64,000 nt of DNA from Aeromicrobium piscarium (GCF_007421815.1 NZ_VLNT01000016.1:1-64000); one strand, 5' to 3'. Shown: positions 43,453 through 52,426, numbered from the stretch's first letter. Translations and numbers: made by a program. Notes: generated by a model from the letters alone, not told the origin.

Positions 43453-44235
43453 TCAGCCGGCCGCCTCGGGGGCGGACACCGATGAGCCGTCGACCGGTCG
43501 TGGATCCCCGGGGCGTTGCGCCGGACCGGACAGGCCGTCGACGCTGCCGTTGGTGACCAGCTCGTCGGCGAGGTCGGCGAGCTTGACATTGCGGTGCTGG
43601 GAGATGCGACGGAGGACGGCGAAGGCGGGCTCCGGCCGCAATCCGAATCGCTCCATGGTGATGCCTTGGGCCTGCCCGACCACCGTCCGCGTGGTGAGGG
43701 CTCGCATCAGATGCTCGTGCCGCCGGACCAGCGCGAAATGCGCCGCGACGTGCGCGGGCAGCGTGCGCGGCAAGTGGGCGGCGTCCTCCGGCCGGTCCGT
43801 CCAGAGCTCCAGGACGCCGACGATGGACGTTCCGTGGTGCAACGGGAAGGCCCGCACCGCGCCGGCGTCACGGACATCCGCCCACGTGGCCGCCGACCAT
43901 CGCGGCCAGCGGTCGCGGAGATCGATCGCGCTCGCGCTGACGGTCGCCTCACGCTCGAAGGCCTCCATGGAGGGACCCTCGCGGAGCCGGAACTGTTCCT
44001 GCCAGGAGGTCGGGTCGAGGCGGCCCGCGACCCGCAGGGGAGTGAGCCGGCCCTTGCGTCCGGCCTGGCTGAGCCCGGCGAGCACCCCGCCGGAGACATC
44101 GACACAGAATCGGACACAGTCGTGGGCGAAGCTCGCCAGGTCGTCGTGGTGCGACCAGTGGGCAACAGCGGAGGCGAGCTTCTCGGCGAAGCTGTCGTTC
44201 AACGCGCGCCTAACGTCTCGACGCCCGATGGCCAC
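43453..44235 (-). CDS. GAF-ANTAR RNA-binding antiterminator, first of a divergent pair
   Basis: This protein of about 260 residues has a GAF-like sensor domain (VDVSGGVLAGLSQAG; LREGPSMEAF; VGVLELWTDRPEDA) and a C-terminal ANTAR domain (RTVVGQAQGITMERFGLRPEPAFAVLRRIS, in two parts). ANTAR domains bind paired RNA hairpins to prevent termination. The start is uncertain: GTG 44235 is used, and TTG 44202 (LNDSFAEKL) is possible. The tail after the ANTAR domain is Pro/Ser-rich. It is divergent from a second ANTAR gene and 85 bp upstream of katE on the same strand. Confidence 0.82.
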   Translation of the reverse strand: MAIGRRDVRRALNDSFAEKLASAVAHWSHHDDLASFAHDCVRFCVDVSGGVLAGLSQAGRKGRLTPLRVAGRLDPTSWQEQFRLREGPSMEAFEREATVSASAIDLRDRWPRWSAATWADVRDAGAVRAFPLHHGTSIVGVLELWTDRPEDAAHLPRTLPAHVAAHFALVRRHEHLMRALTTRTVVGQAQGITMERFGLRPEPAFAVLRRISQHRNVKLADLADELVTNGSVDGLSGPAQRPGDPRPVDGSSVSAPEAAG

Positions 44236-44334
44236 GTTCTGACCGATGCGTCGAGTGAAGGTTACGCGTCTCGTAGAGTGGAAGAGTCGGCAGGCCAGGA
44301 TGTCGCCGGCGTCGCGGCGGACGGAGGAGGGGCG

Positions 44335-45024
44335 ATGGAGTTCGAGATGCGCGATCTGACCAGCCTCGTCATGGAGCTGGCCGACTTTCCCGGGCTGGAC
44401 AAGTCGGTGGCACGGATCACCGAGACCGCCCGTTGGCTCTTCGAGGCGGACGACGCCGGCATCACCCTGATCCGCGGCAAGCGTCTGGAGACGGTCGGGC
44501 CGACCCAGCTGGTCGCCCTCCGCGCCGATGAGCTGCAATACGAATGGCGCGAGGGCCCCTGCGTCGACGCGGCCACCGAGCAGAAGCTAGTGATCTCAGA
44601 TGACCCGGCCGGTGACAGCCGCTGGCCGCGATGGGGCCCCGCGATCAGCGAGCTCGGCATCCGCAGCGTGCTCGCTGCCGATCTGACGACCGAGAACCGT
44701 CGCTTCGGTGCACTCAACCTCTACGGGCACCGGCACGAGCAGTTCGCCCACCTCGATCACGACGAGCTGCGTCTCTTCGCCCACCATGTCACCGCCTCGC
44801 TGGCAGCGGCGAAGGCGATCGAGTCGCTGGAGACCGCGCTCGTCCAGCGCACGGCGATCGGGCGCGCCGAGGGGATCTTGATGGAGCGCTTCTCGATCGA
44901 CGCGGTGGCGGCGTTCGCCGTCCTGAAGCGGGCATCCCAGCAGTCGAACGTCAAGATCGGCGAGATCGCCCGGCTGCTCGCCGATGAGGGCGATGACTCG
45001 TACATCCGCGGCGACGATCGCTGA
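44335..45024 (+). CDS. GAF-ANTAR RNA-binding antiterminator, second of a divergent pair
   Basis: This 229-residue protein has a GAF domain (about 10-150: FEADDAGITLIRGKRLE, WREGPCVDAAT, SVLAADLTTENRRFGALNLYG) followed by an ANTAR domain (about 160-220: QRTAIGRAEGILMERFSIDAVAAFAVL, in two parts). GGAGGAGG precedes ATG 44335. The two ANTAR proteins share layout but differ in sequence, so the pair is an old duplication. Targets are unknown. Confidence 0.9.
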   Translation: MEFEMRDLTSLVMELADFPGLDKSVARITETARWLFEADDAGITLIRGKRLETVGPTQLVALRADELQYEWREGPCVDAATEQKLVISDDPAGDSRWPRWGPAISELGIRSVLAADLTTENRRFGALNLYGHRHEQFAHLDHDELRLFAHHVTASLAAAKAIESLETALVQRTAIGRAEGILMERFSIDAVAAFAVLKRASQQSNVKIGEIARLLADEGDDSYIRGDDR

Positions 45025-45156
45025 GCCGACGCCGCGCACGCGCGCGTAACAGCACCCCTCCGGCTCCTTGGTGGGCGGTGATCCTCCGGCACTCGTTCCT
45101 GGCTCGTTAGCGTGGCATCACTCAGATTCGCCTCCCGAGACGAAGGAGTCACCGCC

Positions 45157-45774
45157 ATGAACGACACCCATCCGATCCTCGCGCGGCTCTACGCGCTGAA
45201 GGACGCCGACGAGGCCCGCGAGGTGTACGACGCCTGGGCCGCCGACTACGACCACGACACCATCGACGACATGGGATACGTCGCACCGGCGCTGGCCGCC
45301 GAGGCGCTGGCCGAGCGCATCTCCGACGGCGCCACGGTGCTCGATGCGGGCTGCGGTACCGGCCTGGTCGGAGCCGAGCTCGCCCAGCGCCGCGAGGTGG
45401 CCCTCGACGGCATGGACCTCTCCCCGGGAATGCTGGAACGGGCTCGCGCGCGTGAGGTCTACCGCACCCTGGAGATCGCCGACCTGACACGAGAGCTCGC
45501 TGTGGTTGACGATGCCTACGATGCGGTGATCTGTGTCGGCACGCTCACCGGCGGTCACGTGGGCCCAGGCGTGCTGGCCGAGTTCGTGCGCATCACCGCT
45601 CCGGGCGGGGCGATCGTCGCGACGGTGCACTCCCACGTCTGGGAGGACGGCGGTTACCGGGCGGAGATCGAACGCCTCGCTGGCGAGGGACTGGTGAGCG
45701 CCGAGGTGTGGGAGCGGCCGTATCACGTGCGTGAGCAGATGAGCTGTCGGCTGTGCGTGCTGACCCCGCAGTGA
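45157..45774 (+). CDS. Class I SAM-dependent methyltransferase
   Basis: This 205-residue Rossmann-fold methyltransferase has motif I VLDAGCGTGLVGAEL, motif II GMDLSPGMLERAR, and motif III/IV region YDAVICVGTLTGGHVGPG. The N-terminus (LKDADEAREVYDAWAADYDHD) resembles Williams-Beuren-like and other small-molecule methyltransferases. Substrate unknown. AAGGAG precedes ATG 45157. It appears to be transcribed alone, because an operator/promoter separates it from the diiron oxygenase. Confidence 0.88.
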   Translation: MNDTHPILARLYALKDADEAREVYDAWAADYDHDTIDDMGYVAPALAAEALAERISDGATVLDAGCGTGLVGAELAQRREVALDGMDLSPGMLERARAREVYRTLEIADLTRELAVVDDAYDAVICVGTLTGGHVGPGVLAEFVRITAPGGAIVATVHSHVWEDGGYRAEIERLAGEGLVSAEVWERPYHVREQMSCRLCVLTPQ

Positions 45775-45776
45775 TA

Positions 45777-45807
45777 TGACATCTCGAATGTCACATTGCT
45801 GTTGACA
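45777..45807 (+). promoter_or_regulatory. Inverted repeat and -35-like box before the diiron oxygenase
   Basis: TGACAT-N5-ATGTCA (45777-45793) is a perfect 6-5-6 inverted repeat of TetR-operator size. It is followed by TTGACA at 45802-45807 inside tgctgttgacagca. The position 95 bp before the ATG suits a repressor site. No regulator gene for it is adjacent. Confidence 0.55.
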
Positions 45808-45886
45808 GCAAGTCGGTGGTGGCCGAGGATGGCGATAAGTGCCAGCACCCGGCCGGCGACCAGGGCCGGGGGACGAGGAGACGGCC

Positions 45887-46921
45887 ATGACCACCGACGC
45901 CACCGATCGACTGCTGCTCGACCAGATCGACTGGGATGCCCCGGAGATCCCCGATGGCCTCAGCGATGCCGAATACGATGACGTGCTCCACCGGCTCTCC
46001 GTCGCCTCCGTCGAACGGCATTTCGACGCCTTCGCCGATATCGACTGGGATCACCCGGACTTCGAGATCCGTCACGACGATCCGCGCTGGCGCCTGCCCG
46101 AGGTCGACCCGCTCGGGGGCAGCGACTGGTACCAGGCCCAGCCCCTGGACAAGCAGATCGCGATGGGGCTGTGGCGTCAGTCCAATATCTTCAAGGTCGG
46201 CTGGCAGTTCGAGAGCATCCTGATCCGCGGCATCCTGCAGTACAACTTCAGCCTGCCGAATCAGTCGACCGAGTACCGGTACCTCATGCACGAGGCCACC
46301 GAGGAATGCCACCACATCCAGATGTTCCAGGAGACCGTCAACCGGATCGGCATCGACGTGTCGGGCATGCCGCGCTGGATCCGGGCGGTCAGCCCCTTCA
46401 TCCCGTTGGTGGCGCGCCGGATGCCGGTGATCTTCTTCGTCGGCGTCCTCGCCGGTGAAGAGCCGATCGACCACATGCAGAAGGCTGTGCTGCGCAGCCG
46501 CCGTGAGGTCCACCCGGTGATGGGTCGCGTCATGGAGATCCACGTGGCCGAGGAGGCCCGCCACATCTCCTTCGCGCACGAGTTCGTCAAGCGCCACGCC
46601 CCGCGGCTGAGCCGGGTCCAGCGGTTCCTGGTGTCGTTGATGTACCCGGTCATCATGCGGATCCTGGGCGATGCCATCCTGCTGCCGCCGAAGGAGTTCG
46701 AGCGCCGATTCGACATCCCCGAGGGGCTCATCAAGGAGCTCTACTGGGATTCGGCCGCGTCGGAGCGGTTCCTCGGCGACACCTTCGCCGATGTGCGCAT
46801 GCTGGCCGAGGAGACGGGACTGATGAACCCCGTCAGCCGTCGCCTCTGGAAGCGCCTGCGGATGCTGGGACGCCGCCCCTCGCGCTTCCGGAGCGAGCCT
46901 CCGACGGCCTTCGCCGCCTGA
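45887..46921 (+). CDS. AurF-like diiron oxygenase
   Basis: This 344-residue protein is of the p-aminobenzoate N-oxygenase (AurF)/diiron oxygenase family. The carboxylate-bridged diiron motifs are HEATEECHHIQMFQE (E-x2-H) and HVAEEARHISFAHEF (E-x2-H), with another Glu in FESILIRG and GVLAGEEPIDHMQ. Such enzymes use O2 for N-oxygenation, or desaturation/hydroxylation of fatty substrates; the substrate here is unknown. GAGGAG precedes ATG 45887. It is followed after 10 bp by a ferredoxin-reductase fusion that probably supplies electrons. Confidence 0.88.
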   Translation: MTTDATDRLLLDQIDWDAPEIPDGLSDAEYDDVLHRLSVASVERHFDAFADIDWDHPDFEIRHDDPRWRLPEVDPLGGSDWYQAQPLDKQIAMGLWRQSNIFKVGWQFESILIRGILQYNFSLPNQSTEYRYLMHEATEECHHIQMFQETVNRIGIDVSGMPRWIRAVSPFIPLVARRMPVIFFVGVLAGEEPIDHMQKAVLRSRREVHPVMGRVMEIHVAEEARHISFAHEFVKRHAPRLSRVQRFLVSLMYPVIMRILGDAILLPPKEFERRFDIPEGLIKELYWDSAASERFLGDTFADVRMLAEETGLMNPVSRRLWKRLRMLGRRPSRFRSEPPTAFAA

Positions 46922-46931
46922 GCCCCGCAAG

Positions 46932-48638
46932 ATGCCCCACGTCGTCACCCGGTCCTGCTGCGGCGACGCCTCGTGCGTCTACGCCTGCCCGGTCAACTGC
47001 ATCCACCCGACACCGGACGAGCCCGGCTTCGCGACCGCCGAGATGCTCTACATCGACCCGGCCTCGTGCGTCGACTGCGGTGCCTGTGTGAGCGCCTGCC
47101 CGGTGGGAGCGATCAAGCACCACACCAAGCTCACCGATGCCGAGTTGCCCTTCCTGGAGATCAACCGGCTGTTCCACGCCGACCCCGCGCCGCGTCCAAC
47201 GCAGGCACCCACGCCCGTGCACGAGCCGTTGCGCACCGGCGGAGCCACCCTGCGCGTCGCGGTCGTCGGCGCGGGGCCGGCGGGACTCTACGCGGCTGAT
47301 GAGCTGCTGAAGCACGATGCCGTCGAGGTCACGGTCATCGATCGCCTGCCGACCCCGCATGGGCTCGTCCGCGCGGGCGTCGCGCCCGATCACCCCGATA
47401 CCAAGGCGGTGGCCAAGCTCTTCGCGAAGATCGAGGAGCAGCCCGGCTTCTCCTATGCCCTCGGCGTCGAGGTCGGCACGGATGTCACGCACGAGGCCCT
47501 GCTGCGTCACTGCGATGCGATCGTGTATGCCACGGGAGCTTCCGCTGACGCCCGACTCGGCATCCCTGGCGAGGAGCTCCCCGGCAGCCATCCGGCGACG
47601 AGCTTCGTCGGGTGGATCAACGGCCATCCCGAGCACGCCGGGGCGGAGGTCTCGCTGCCCGATCGGGTCGTGATCGTCGGCAACGGCAATGTCGCCCTGG
47701 ACATCGCCCGTCTGCTGGCGACCGACCCGGGCCGGCTCGCCCCCACCGACATCTCCGATCGCGCCCTGTCGGCGCTGCGCGCGTCGCGGGTGCGCGAGAT
47801 CGACATCGTCGCGCGGCGCGGCGTGGCGCAGGCGGCGTGCACCTTGCCCGAGCTGACCAGTCTGGCGCAGCGCGAGGACCTCGTCGTGGCGGTCGAGGGC
47901 GATCTGCATCTCGACGACGAGACCGAGAGGGCCCGCCGTGGCGGCCTGCTCGATCCGCTCGTGGAGCACAAGATCGCCGCCTTCGAACGTCTGGCCGCTC
48001 GTCCAGACCCTGGTGACGATCGTCCGCGTATCGTGTTCCGGTTCGGGCTCACTCCGCTGGAACTGCAGGGGGTCGGGCAGGTCGAGCGGATCGTGCTGTC
48101 GGAGAACTCGGTTCGTCACATCGACGGCCGGGTCACCGCCGAGCCGACCGGCGAGCAGCTCTCGATCGAGACCTCACTGGTGCTCAGATCGGTCGGCTAT
48201 CGCGGGGTGCGGCTGGCGGACCTGCCTTTCGATCCGGTGAGCGGCACGGTGCCGCACGAGGCCGGCCGGGTACGACACGACGACGCGGTGGCTCGGCGGA
48301 CCTATGTCACCGGCTGGATCAAGCGCGGACCTTCGGGCTATATCGGCACCAACAAGACCGACGCGCAGGAGACGGTCGCGAGTCTCGTCGCGGATGTCAA
48401 CGCCGGGCGTGTGCAGGTCGGCGGGTCGTCGCGTGAGCGCCTGACGGCCTTCCTCACCCGGACGATCCCCGGCGTGGTGGACCTGCGCACCTGGCGCGCG
48501 ATCGAGCGATTCGAGCGCGCCCGAGGCGCCGCGGTCCAACGCTCGCGCCGCAAGATCGCCGAACCGGAGCTGATCGCCGCCGTGGCGGAGCGGGTGGGCC
48601 GTGTGGCAGAGATGAGATCGCGTCGGCCGGTGCGATGA
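46932..48638 (+). CDS. fprB: Ferredoxin-ferredoxin:NADP+ reductase fusion (FprB type)
   Basis: This 568-residue protein has a 7Fe/8Fe bacterial ferredoxin domain at residues 1-75 (CCGDASCVYACPVNCIHP, then CVDCGACVSACPVGAI). An adrenodoxin-reductase-like flavoprotein follows: FAD motif VAVVGAGPAGLYAADEL, THG-type motif PTPHGLVRAGVAPDHP, NADPH motif VIVGNGNVALDIAR, and late GWIKRGPSGYIGTNK. It moves electrons between NADPH and its Fe-S domain. It sits 10 bp after the diiron oxygenase in the same operon, which makes it the natural electron donor. Confidence 0.94.
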   Translation: MPHVVTRSCCGDASCVYACPVNCIHPTPDEPGFATAEMLYIDPASCVDCGACVSACPVGAIKHHTKLTDAELPFLEINRLFHADPAPRPTQAPTPVHEPLRTGGATLRVAVVGAGPAGLYAADELLKHDAVEVTVIDRLPTPHGLVRAGVAPDHPDTKAVAKLFAKIEEQPGFSYALGVEVGTDVTHEALLRHCDAIVYATGASADARLGIPGEELPGSHPATSFVGWINGHPEHAGAEVSLPDRVVIVGNGNVALDIARLLATDPGRLAPTDISDRALSALRASRVREIDIVARRGVAQAACTLPELTSLAQREDLVVAVEGDLHLDDETERARRGGLLDPLVEHKIAAFERLAARPDPGDDRPRIVFRFGLTPLELQGVGQVERIVLSENSVRHIDGRVTAEPTGEQLSIETSLVLRSVGYRGVRLADLPFDPVSGTVPHEAGRVRHDDAVARRTYVTGWIKRGPSGYIGTNKTDAQETVASLVADVNAGRVQVGGSSRERLTAFLTRTIPGVVDLRTWRAIERFERARGAAVQRSRRKIAEPELIAAVAERVGRVAEMRSRRPVR

Positions 48639-48677
48639 CGGTAGGGTGACGCCCACGCTAGAGAACGGCCGGGGGCC

Positions 48678-50174
48678 ATGTCCGATCAGACCTGGGAGAT
48701 CGCCGCACTGGGCATCTACTTCGCTCTGATGCTCGCCATCGGTTTCTACGCCTACCGGCGGACCACCGATCACGAGGATTACATGCTGGCCGGGCGCAAC
48801 CTGCCGCCTTGGGCGGCAGCGCTTAGCGCCGGCGCCTCAGACATGTCCGGATGGCTCATGATGGGCCTTCCCGGGGCGATCTACGTCGCCGGGCTCATCG
48901 AGGCGTGGATCGCCATCGGTCTCACCATCGGCGCGTATCTCAACTGGCTGATCGTCGCGCCGCGACTACGGGCCTACACCGAGGTCTCGCGAAACTCGAT
49001 CACCATCCCGAGCTTCCTGCAGAACCGGCTGCGTGACACCACGCGACTCTTGCGCATCGCCGCCGGGCTGGTGATTCTGGTGTTCTTCACCTTCTATGTG
49101 TCGTCGGGCATGGTCGCCGGAGGGGTGTTCTTCGAGAGCTCGTTCGGTTCGACCTACCTGCTCGGCATGCTCCTCGTTGCGGGGGTCACCCTGATCTACA
49201 CCCTGTTCGGCGGATTCCTGGGCGCCTCGCTCACCGACGTGGTCCAGGGGTTGATGATGATGGTGGCCCTGCTCATCGTCCCCGTCATGGCGATCATCGC
49301 GGTCGGCGGACCGGCCGAGGCATGGTCGATGGTGCGCGAGTTGGAGCCCGACCACCTGTCCTTCGTCGGGGGCGGCGCCTTGACGGGAGCGGCGGTCGTG
49401 AGCATCATCTCCGCCCTCGGCTGGGGCCTCGGGTACTTCGGCCAGCCGCACATCATCGTGCGCTTCATGGCGCTGCCGGATCCCTCCGGCGCGCGGAGCG
49501 CCCGCCGGATCGGCATCACCTGGATGATCCTGTCCCTCCTCGGGGCGGTCACCGGCGGCCTGGTGGGTGTCGCCTACTTCGCGCAGTCCGATGTCGATCT
49601 CGGCGATCCCGAGACGGTCATGCTGACCATGTCGCAGATCCTGTTGCACCCGATTGTCGCCGGATTCGTTCTGGCCGCGGTCCTGGCGGCCGTGATGAGC
49701 ACCGTCTCGAGCCAGCTGCTGGTGTGCTCCTCCGCCCTCGTCGAGGACCTCTACAAGGTGGTGGCCAAGCGGCCGCCGGAGCCGGGCATCCTCGTGCTGC
49801 TCGGCCGCGGCGGGGTCCTCGTCGTCGCGGTGCTGGCCGCGCTGCTCGCCCTCGATCCGAATGGCACCATCCTCGAGCTGGTCTCCTTCGCATGGGCCGG
49901 TTTCGGTGCCTCCTTCGGTCCGATCATCCTGCTGAGCCTCTTCTGGCGACGGCTCACCAACTGGGGAGCTCTCGCCGGTCTCGTCGTCGGAGCGGTGACG
50001 GTGTTCTCGTGGAACGCCTGGGGCACCGAGCTCTACGAGATCATCCCCGGTTTCATCGCCAATGTCGTGGTCGCGGTGATCGTGAGCCTGGCCACCTACC
50101 GCCGCGATGAAGAAATCGAGGAGGAGTTCGATCGCGCGACCGGTCTCGCCAAGGTGCGCGCCGTCGCCGCCTGA
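48678..50174 (+). CDS. putP: Sodium/proline symporter
   Basis: This 498-residue SSS-family transporter has about 13 hydrophobic helices. PutP-like segments are LAGRNLPPWAAALSAGASDMSGWLMMGLPG (in two parts), YTEVSRNSITIPSFLQNRL, and GWGLGYFGQPHIIVRFMAL, with the Na+-binding Ser-rich helix MSTVSSQLLVCSSALVED. It imports proline using Na+. ATG 48678 has a GGGG-rich leader. It lies 39 bp after fprB but probably has its own promoter. Confidence 0.93.
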   Translation: MSDQTWEIAALGIYFALMLAIGFYAYRRTTDHEDYMLAGRNLPPWAAALSAGASDMSGWLMMGLPGAIYVAGLIEAWIAIGLTIGAYLNWLIVAPRLRAYTEVSRNSITIPSFLQNRLRDTTRLLRIAAGLVILVFFTFYVSSGMVAGGVFFESSFGSTYLLGMLLVAGVTLIYTLFGGFLGASLTDVVQGLMMMVALLIVPVMAIIAVGGPAEAWSMVRELEPDHLSFVGGGALTGAAVVSIISALGWGLGYFGQPHIIVRFMALPDPSGARSARRIGITWMILSLLGAVTGGLVGVAYFAQSDVDLGDPETVMLTMSQILLHPIVAGFVLAAVLAAVMSTVSSQLLVCSSALVEDLYKVVAKRPPEPGILVLLGRGGVLVVAVLAALLALDPNGTILELVSFAWAGFGASFGPIILLSLFWRRLTNWGALAGLVVGAVTVFSWNAWGTELYEIIPGFIANVVVAVIVSLATYRRDEEIEEEFDRATGLAKVRAVAA

Positions 50175-50180
50175 GCGACC

Positions 50181-50549
50181 TCAGCGGCCCCGGAACCAGT
50201 CGAGGTCCCGGCGCTCTTTCTTGGCGGGGCGACCTGTGCCCGGGTCTCGGCGCGGCATCGCGAGTCGCCACTCCCGTGGCTCGGGGGCAGGGGAGTGATC
50301 CGCGTAGCACTCGCGGGCGATCGCGGCCGCGACGCGCTTGTCGAGCAGCCGCTCCACGACCACCACGCGCTCACCGGAGGGAGCGGTCGCCTCGATCCGG
50401 TCGCCGACCGCGATCCGCTGTGCCGGCTTGGCCCGCTTGCCGTTGACCTGCACCTTGCCGCCCTTGCACGCAGTAGAGGCTGCCGAACGACTCGGGAACA
50501 GGCGCACCGCCCAGACCCAGACATCGGCTCGTACGCTGCTCGGCTCCAT
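50181..50549 (-). CDS. S4-domain RNA-binding protein, Hsp15 type
   Basis: This 122-residue protein has an N-terminal S4 fold (RADVWVWAVRLFPSRSAASTACKGGKVQVNGKRA, in two parts; the family's ribosome-rescue heat-shock protein Hsp15) and a basic tail (PAKKERRDLDWFRGR). Hsp15 binds 50S subunits carrying stalled nascent chains. A TATTCT box 6 nt before ATG 50549 indicates a leaderless transcript. It is convergent with putP, 6 bp apart, and divergent from another S4 gene. Confidence 0.9.
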   Translation of the reverse strand: MEPSSVRADVWVWAVRLFPSRSAASTACKGGKVQVNGKRAKPAQRIAVGDRIEATAPSGERVVVVERLLDKRVAAAIARECYADHSPAPEPREWRLAMPRRDPGTGRPAKKERRDLDWFRGR

Positions 50550-50627
50550 GACCCGAGAATAGGCGGTCGGAAGAGGGGTGACGACCGCGCGTGGGCCGGC
50601 TCCCGACGGATCGGGCACAGTGGTGCC

Positions 50628-50870
50628 ATGCCCGAATCCGAAGACATCGCCATCACCTCGGACGTCATCCGGCTGGGACAGCTGCTGAAATTCGCCGGAC
50701 TGGCCGAATCCGGGGCCCACGCTGCGGCGATCATCGCCGACGGCGAGGTACGGGTGAACGACGAGACGGAGACGCGCCGGGGCCGGCAACTGCGTCCCGG
50801 CGATGTCGTAAGCATCGCGACACCCGCCGGCGCCCTCGAACTACGGGTGACGGCCGACGGACCGGTGTGA
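50628..50870 (+). CDS. Small S4-domain RNA-binding protein (YaaA/YbcJ type)
   Basis: This 80-residue protein is essentially one S4 domain: IRLGQLLKFAGLAESGAHAAAIIADGEVRVNDE (in two parts), TRRGRQLRPGDVV. Such stand-alone S4 proteins are thought to bind structured RNA; the target is unknown. It is divergent from the Hsp15-type gene, so two S4 proteins share a 78-bp promoter region. No Shine-Dalgarno is visible at ATG 50628. Confidence 0.88.
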   Translation: MPESEDIAITSDVIRLGQLLKFAGLAESGAHAAAIIADGEVRVNDETETRRGRQLRPGDVVSIATPAGALELRVTADGPV

Positions 50871-50883
50871 CGACCCGGCCCCC

Positions 50884-50967
50884 AGCGGTACGTGGTCAAC
50901 CCCATCGTCGAGCGATGGGGTTGACCACGTACCTCCACCACTGCGGAAGGGTTGACGAGGTACCGCT
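50884..50967. terminator. Nested hairpin with third arm copy
   Basis: Perfect 20-bp arms at 50888-50907 and 50913-50932 (gtacgtggtcaacccc... and complement) with a 5-nt loop. A diverged third copy of the arm lies at 50947-50967 in the same orientation as the right arm (17 of 21 match), so an alternative outer hairpin agcggtac/gtaccgct can form. It lies between two converging genes and can terminate both. Confidence 0.75.
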
Positions 50968-50969
50968 CC

Positions 50970-51392
50970 TCAGGTGAGGCGCTGTCGCCAGGACTCGGCG
51001 TCGGGGACGACGAAGGCCGCCGCATCGCCCATGCCCTGCGCGTCCCAGGTCACGACGAGCAGCGGTCGTGAGGCGGCCCGGCCCATGAAGCTGGTGTCCA
51101 CCTGCGCGGAGGTGATCTCTTCGCGTGGCACGCGCACCTCGCGTTGAGGAGCGACCTGCACGAAGATCAGTGTCTCGTCGCCGAGGCCGAGGGTGCCCGG
51201 CCCCGGCCGCTGGGACCGTCGATCCGAGGCCACCCCGAAGAGCGTGGCCGCCGTGGATTCGCTCACGCCGGCGGCGACGAGCGCTCGCCGATGCCCGCGG
51301 CGCATCCGGGCGACACGCAGCGCACCGACGATCATCAGCGTCACGACCACCAGGCCGAGGGCAGCGAGCACGTACAGCACGACATCGAGCAT
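50970..51392 (-). CDS. Hypothetical membrane-anchored protein
   Basis: This 140-residue protein has a single N-terminal membrane helix (VVLYVLAALGLVVVTLMIVGAL), a basic stretch (ARMRRGHRRAL), and a soluble beta-rich domain (LGLGDETLIFVQVAPQREVRVPREEITSAQVDTSF, in two parts) resembling PH-like bacterial domains. Function unknown. ATG 51392 is chosen because the hydrophobic segment starts directly after it; the longer frame lacks a ribosome site. Confidence 0.72.
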   Translation of the reverse strand: MLDVVLYVLAALGLVVVTLMIVGALRVARMRRGHRRALVAAGVSESTAATLFGVASDRRSQRPGPGTLGLGDETLIFVQVAPQREVRVPREEITSAQVDTSFMGRAASRPLLVVTWDAQGMGDAAAFVVPDAESWRQRLT

Positions 51393-51438
51393 GCGGTCAT
51401 CTTGCCGCATCGGCGATGCGGGCACGTACGATGCCGGG

Positions 51439-52362
51439 GTGCCTCCTCGTTGCCCGCTGCCGTCACGACACGGTCTGGACGCCGCCTGGCTGCGCACGCC
51501 CGATCGTGATCGCACCGCACCGGCACCCTGGCCCACGATGGGGGACTGGCTGAGGGAGCGGCTGCCGGGCCGGCTGGACATCGAGGGCATGCTCGCGGAT
51601 CGGCGTTTCGTCTACGACAGCGGCCGACCGGTCGGCGATGACGACCCCTATCTGCCGCACACCTTCGTGTGGTTCCATCGGGACCTCCGCGACGAGGTGC
51701 CGGTGCCGGGTGCCCTGCCGATCCTGTATCACGACGATCGGATCGTCGTCGTGGACAAGCCGCCGTTCCTGGCGACCATTCCCCGTGGGCGGCACATACG
51801 CGAGAGCGTCGTGGTCAAGCTGCGGGCGCAGCTGGGGCTGCCAGAGCTGACACCTGCCCACCGGCTCGACCGGATCACCTCGGGCATCCTCGTGCTGGTC
51901 GCCGAGCGACGGTGGCGCGGCGCCTATCAGACCCTGTTCCAGCAGCGCCGCGTCGAGAAGGTCTACCGAGCGCTCGCGCCCGTGGACGAGAGCCTCGTGA
52001 CCCCTCGAACCGTGCACAATCACATCCAGAAGACGCGCGGCGACTGGCGTGCGTACGTGGTGGACGGGGCGCCGGTGAACGCCGAGACCGAGCTGATGCT
52101 GGAATCGCGGGTCGATGGGCACGGCGTCTACCGGCTCCTCCCGCGGACGGGGCGCACCCACCAGCTGCGGCTGCACCTCGCCGGTCTCGGGCTGCCGATC
52201 GTCGACGACCCGCTCTATCCGAGCATCACCCGCACCGACCCGGACGACTTCTCCCGGCCCCTGCAACTGCTGGCCAGCGAGCTGTCCTTCGACGACCCGG
52301 TGGACGGCTCGCCCCGCCACTATGCGAGCGCTCGTCGGCTCCCGCTGCGGTCCGAACAGTAG
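51439..52362 (+). CDS. RluA-family RNA pseudouridine synthase
   Basis: This 307-residue enzyme isomerises uridine to pseudouridine in rRNA or tRNA. The catalytic motif is HRLDRITSGILVLV (Asp about 142). Flanking motifs are YHDDRIVVVDKPPFLATIPRG and RTGRTHQLRLHLAGLGLPIVDD. There is no S4 domain; the N-terminal 95 residues are atypical. GTG 51439 is chosen because a TACGAT box lies 7 nt upstream (leaderless). Confidence 0.91.
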   Translation: MPPRCPLPSRHGLDAAWLRTPDRDRTAPAPWPTMGDWLRERLPGRLDIEGMLADRRFVYDSGRPVGDDDPYLPHTFVWFHRDLRDEVPVPGALPILYHDDRIVVVDKPPFLATIPRGRHIRESVVVKLRAQLGLPELTPAHRLDRITSGILVLVAERRWRGAYQTLFQQRRVEKVYRALAPVDESLVTPRTVHNHIQKTRGDWRAYVVDGAPVNAETELMLESRVDGHGVYRLLPRTGRTHQLRLHLAGLGLPIVDDPLYPSITRTDPDDFSRPLQLLASELSFDDPVDGSPRHYASARRLPLRSEQ

Positions 52363-52399
52363 AGCTTCGACGACGGATCTGAAAAAGTTGTCACGACGA

Positions 52400-52426
52400 T
52401 GTCGATCCGGTGTCACGTCGTTCGAC
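52400..52426 (+). promoter_or_regulatory. Candidate ECF42 promoter of the second DGPF-sigma module
   Basis: TGTCGA (52400-52405), 17-bp spacer, CGAC (52423-52426), matching the published ECF42 -35/-10 boxes. It lies 52 bp before the DGPF-type gene, so this module is probably self-activated. Confidence 0.6.
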
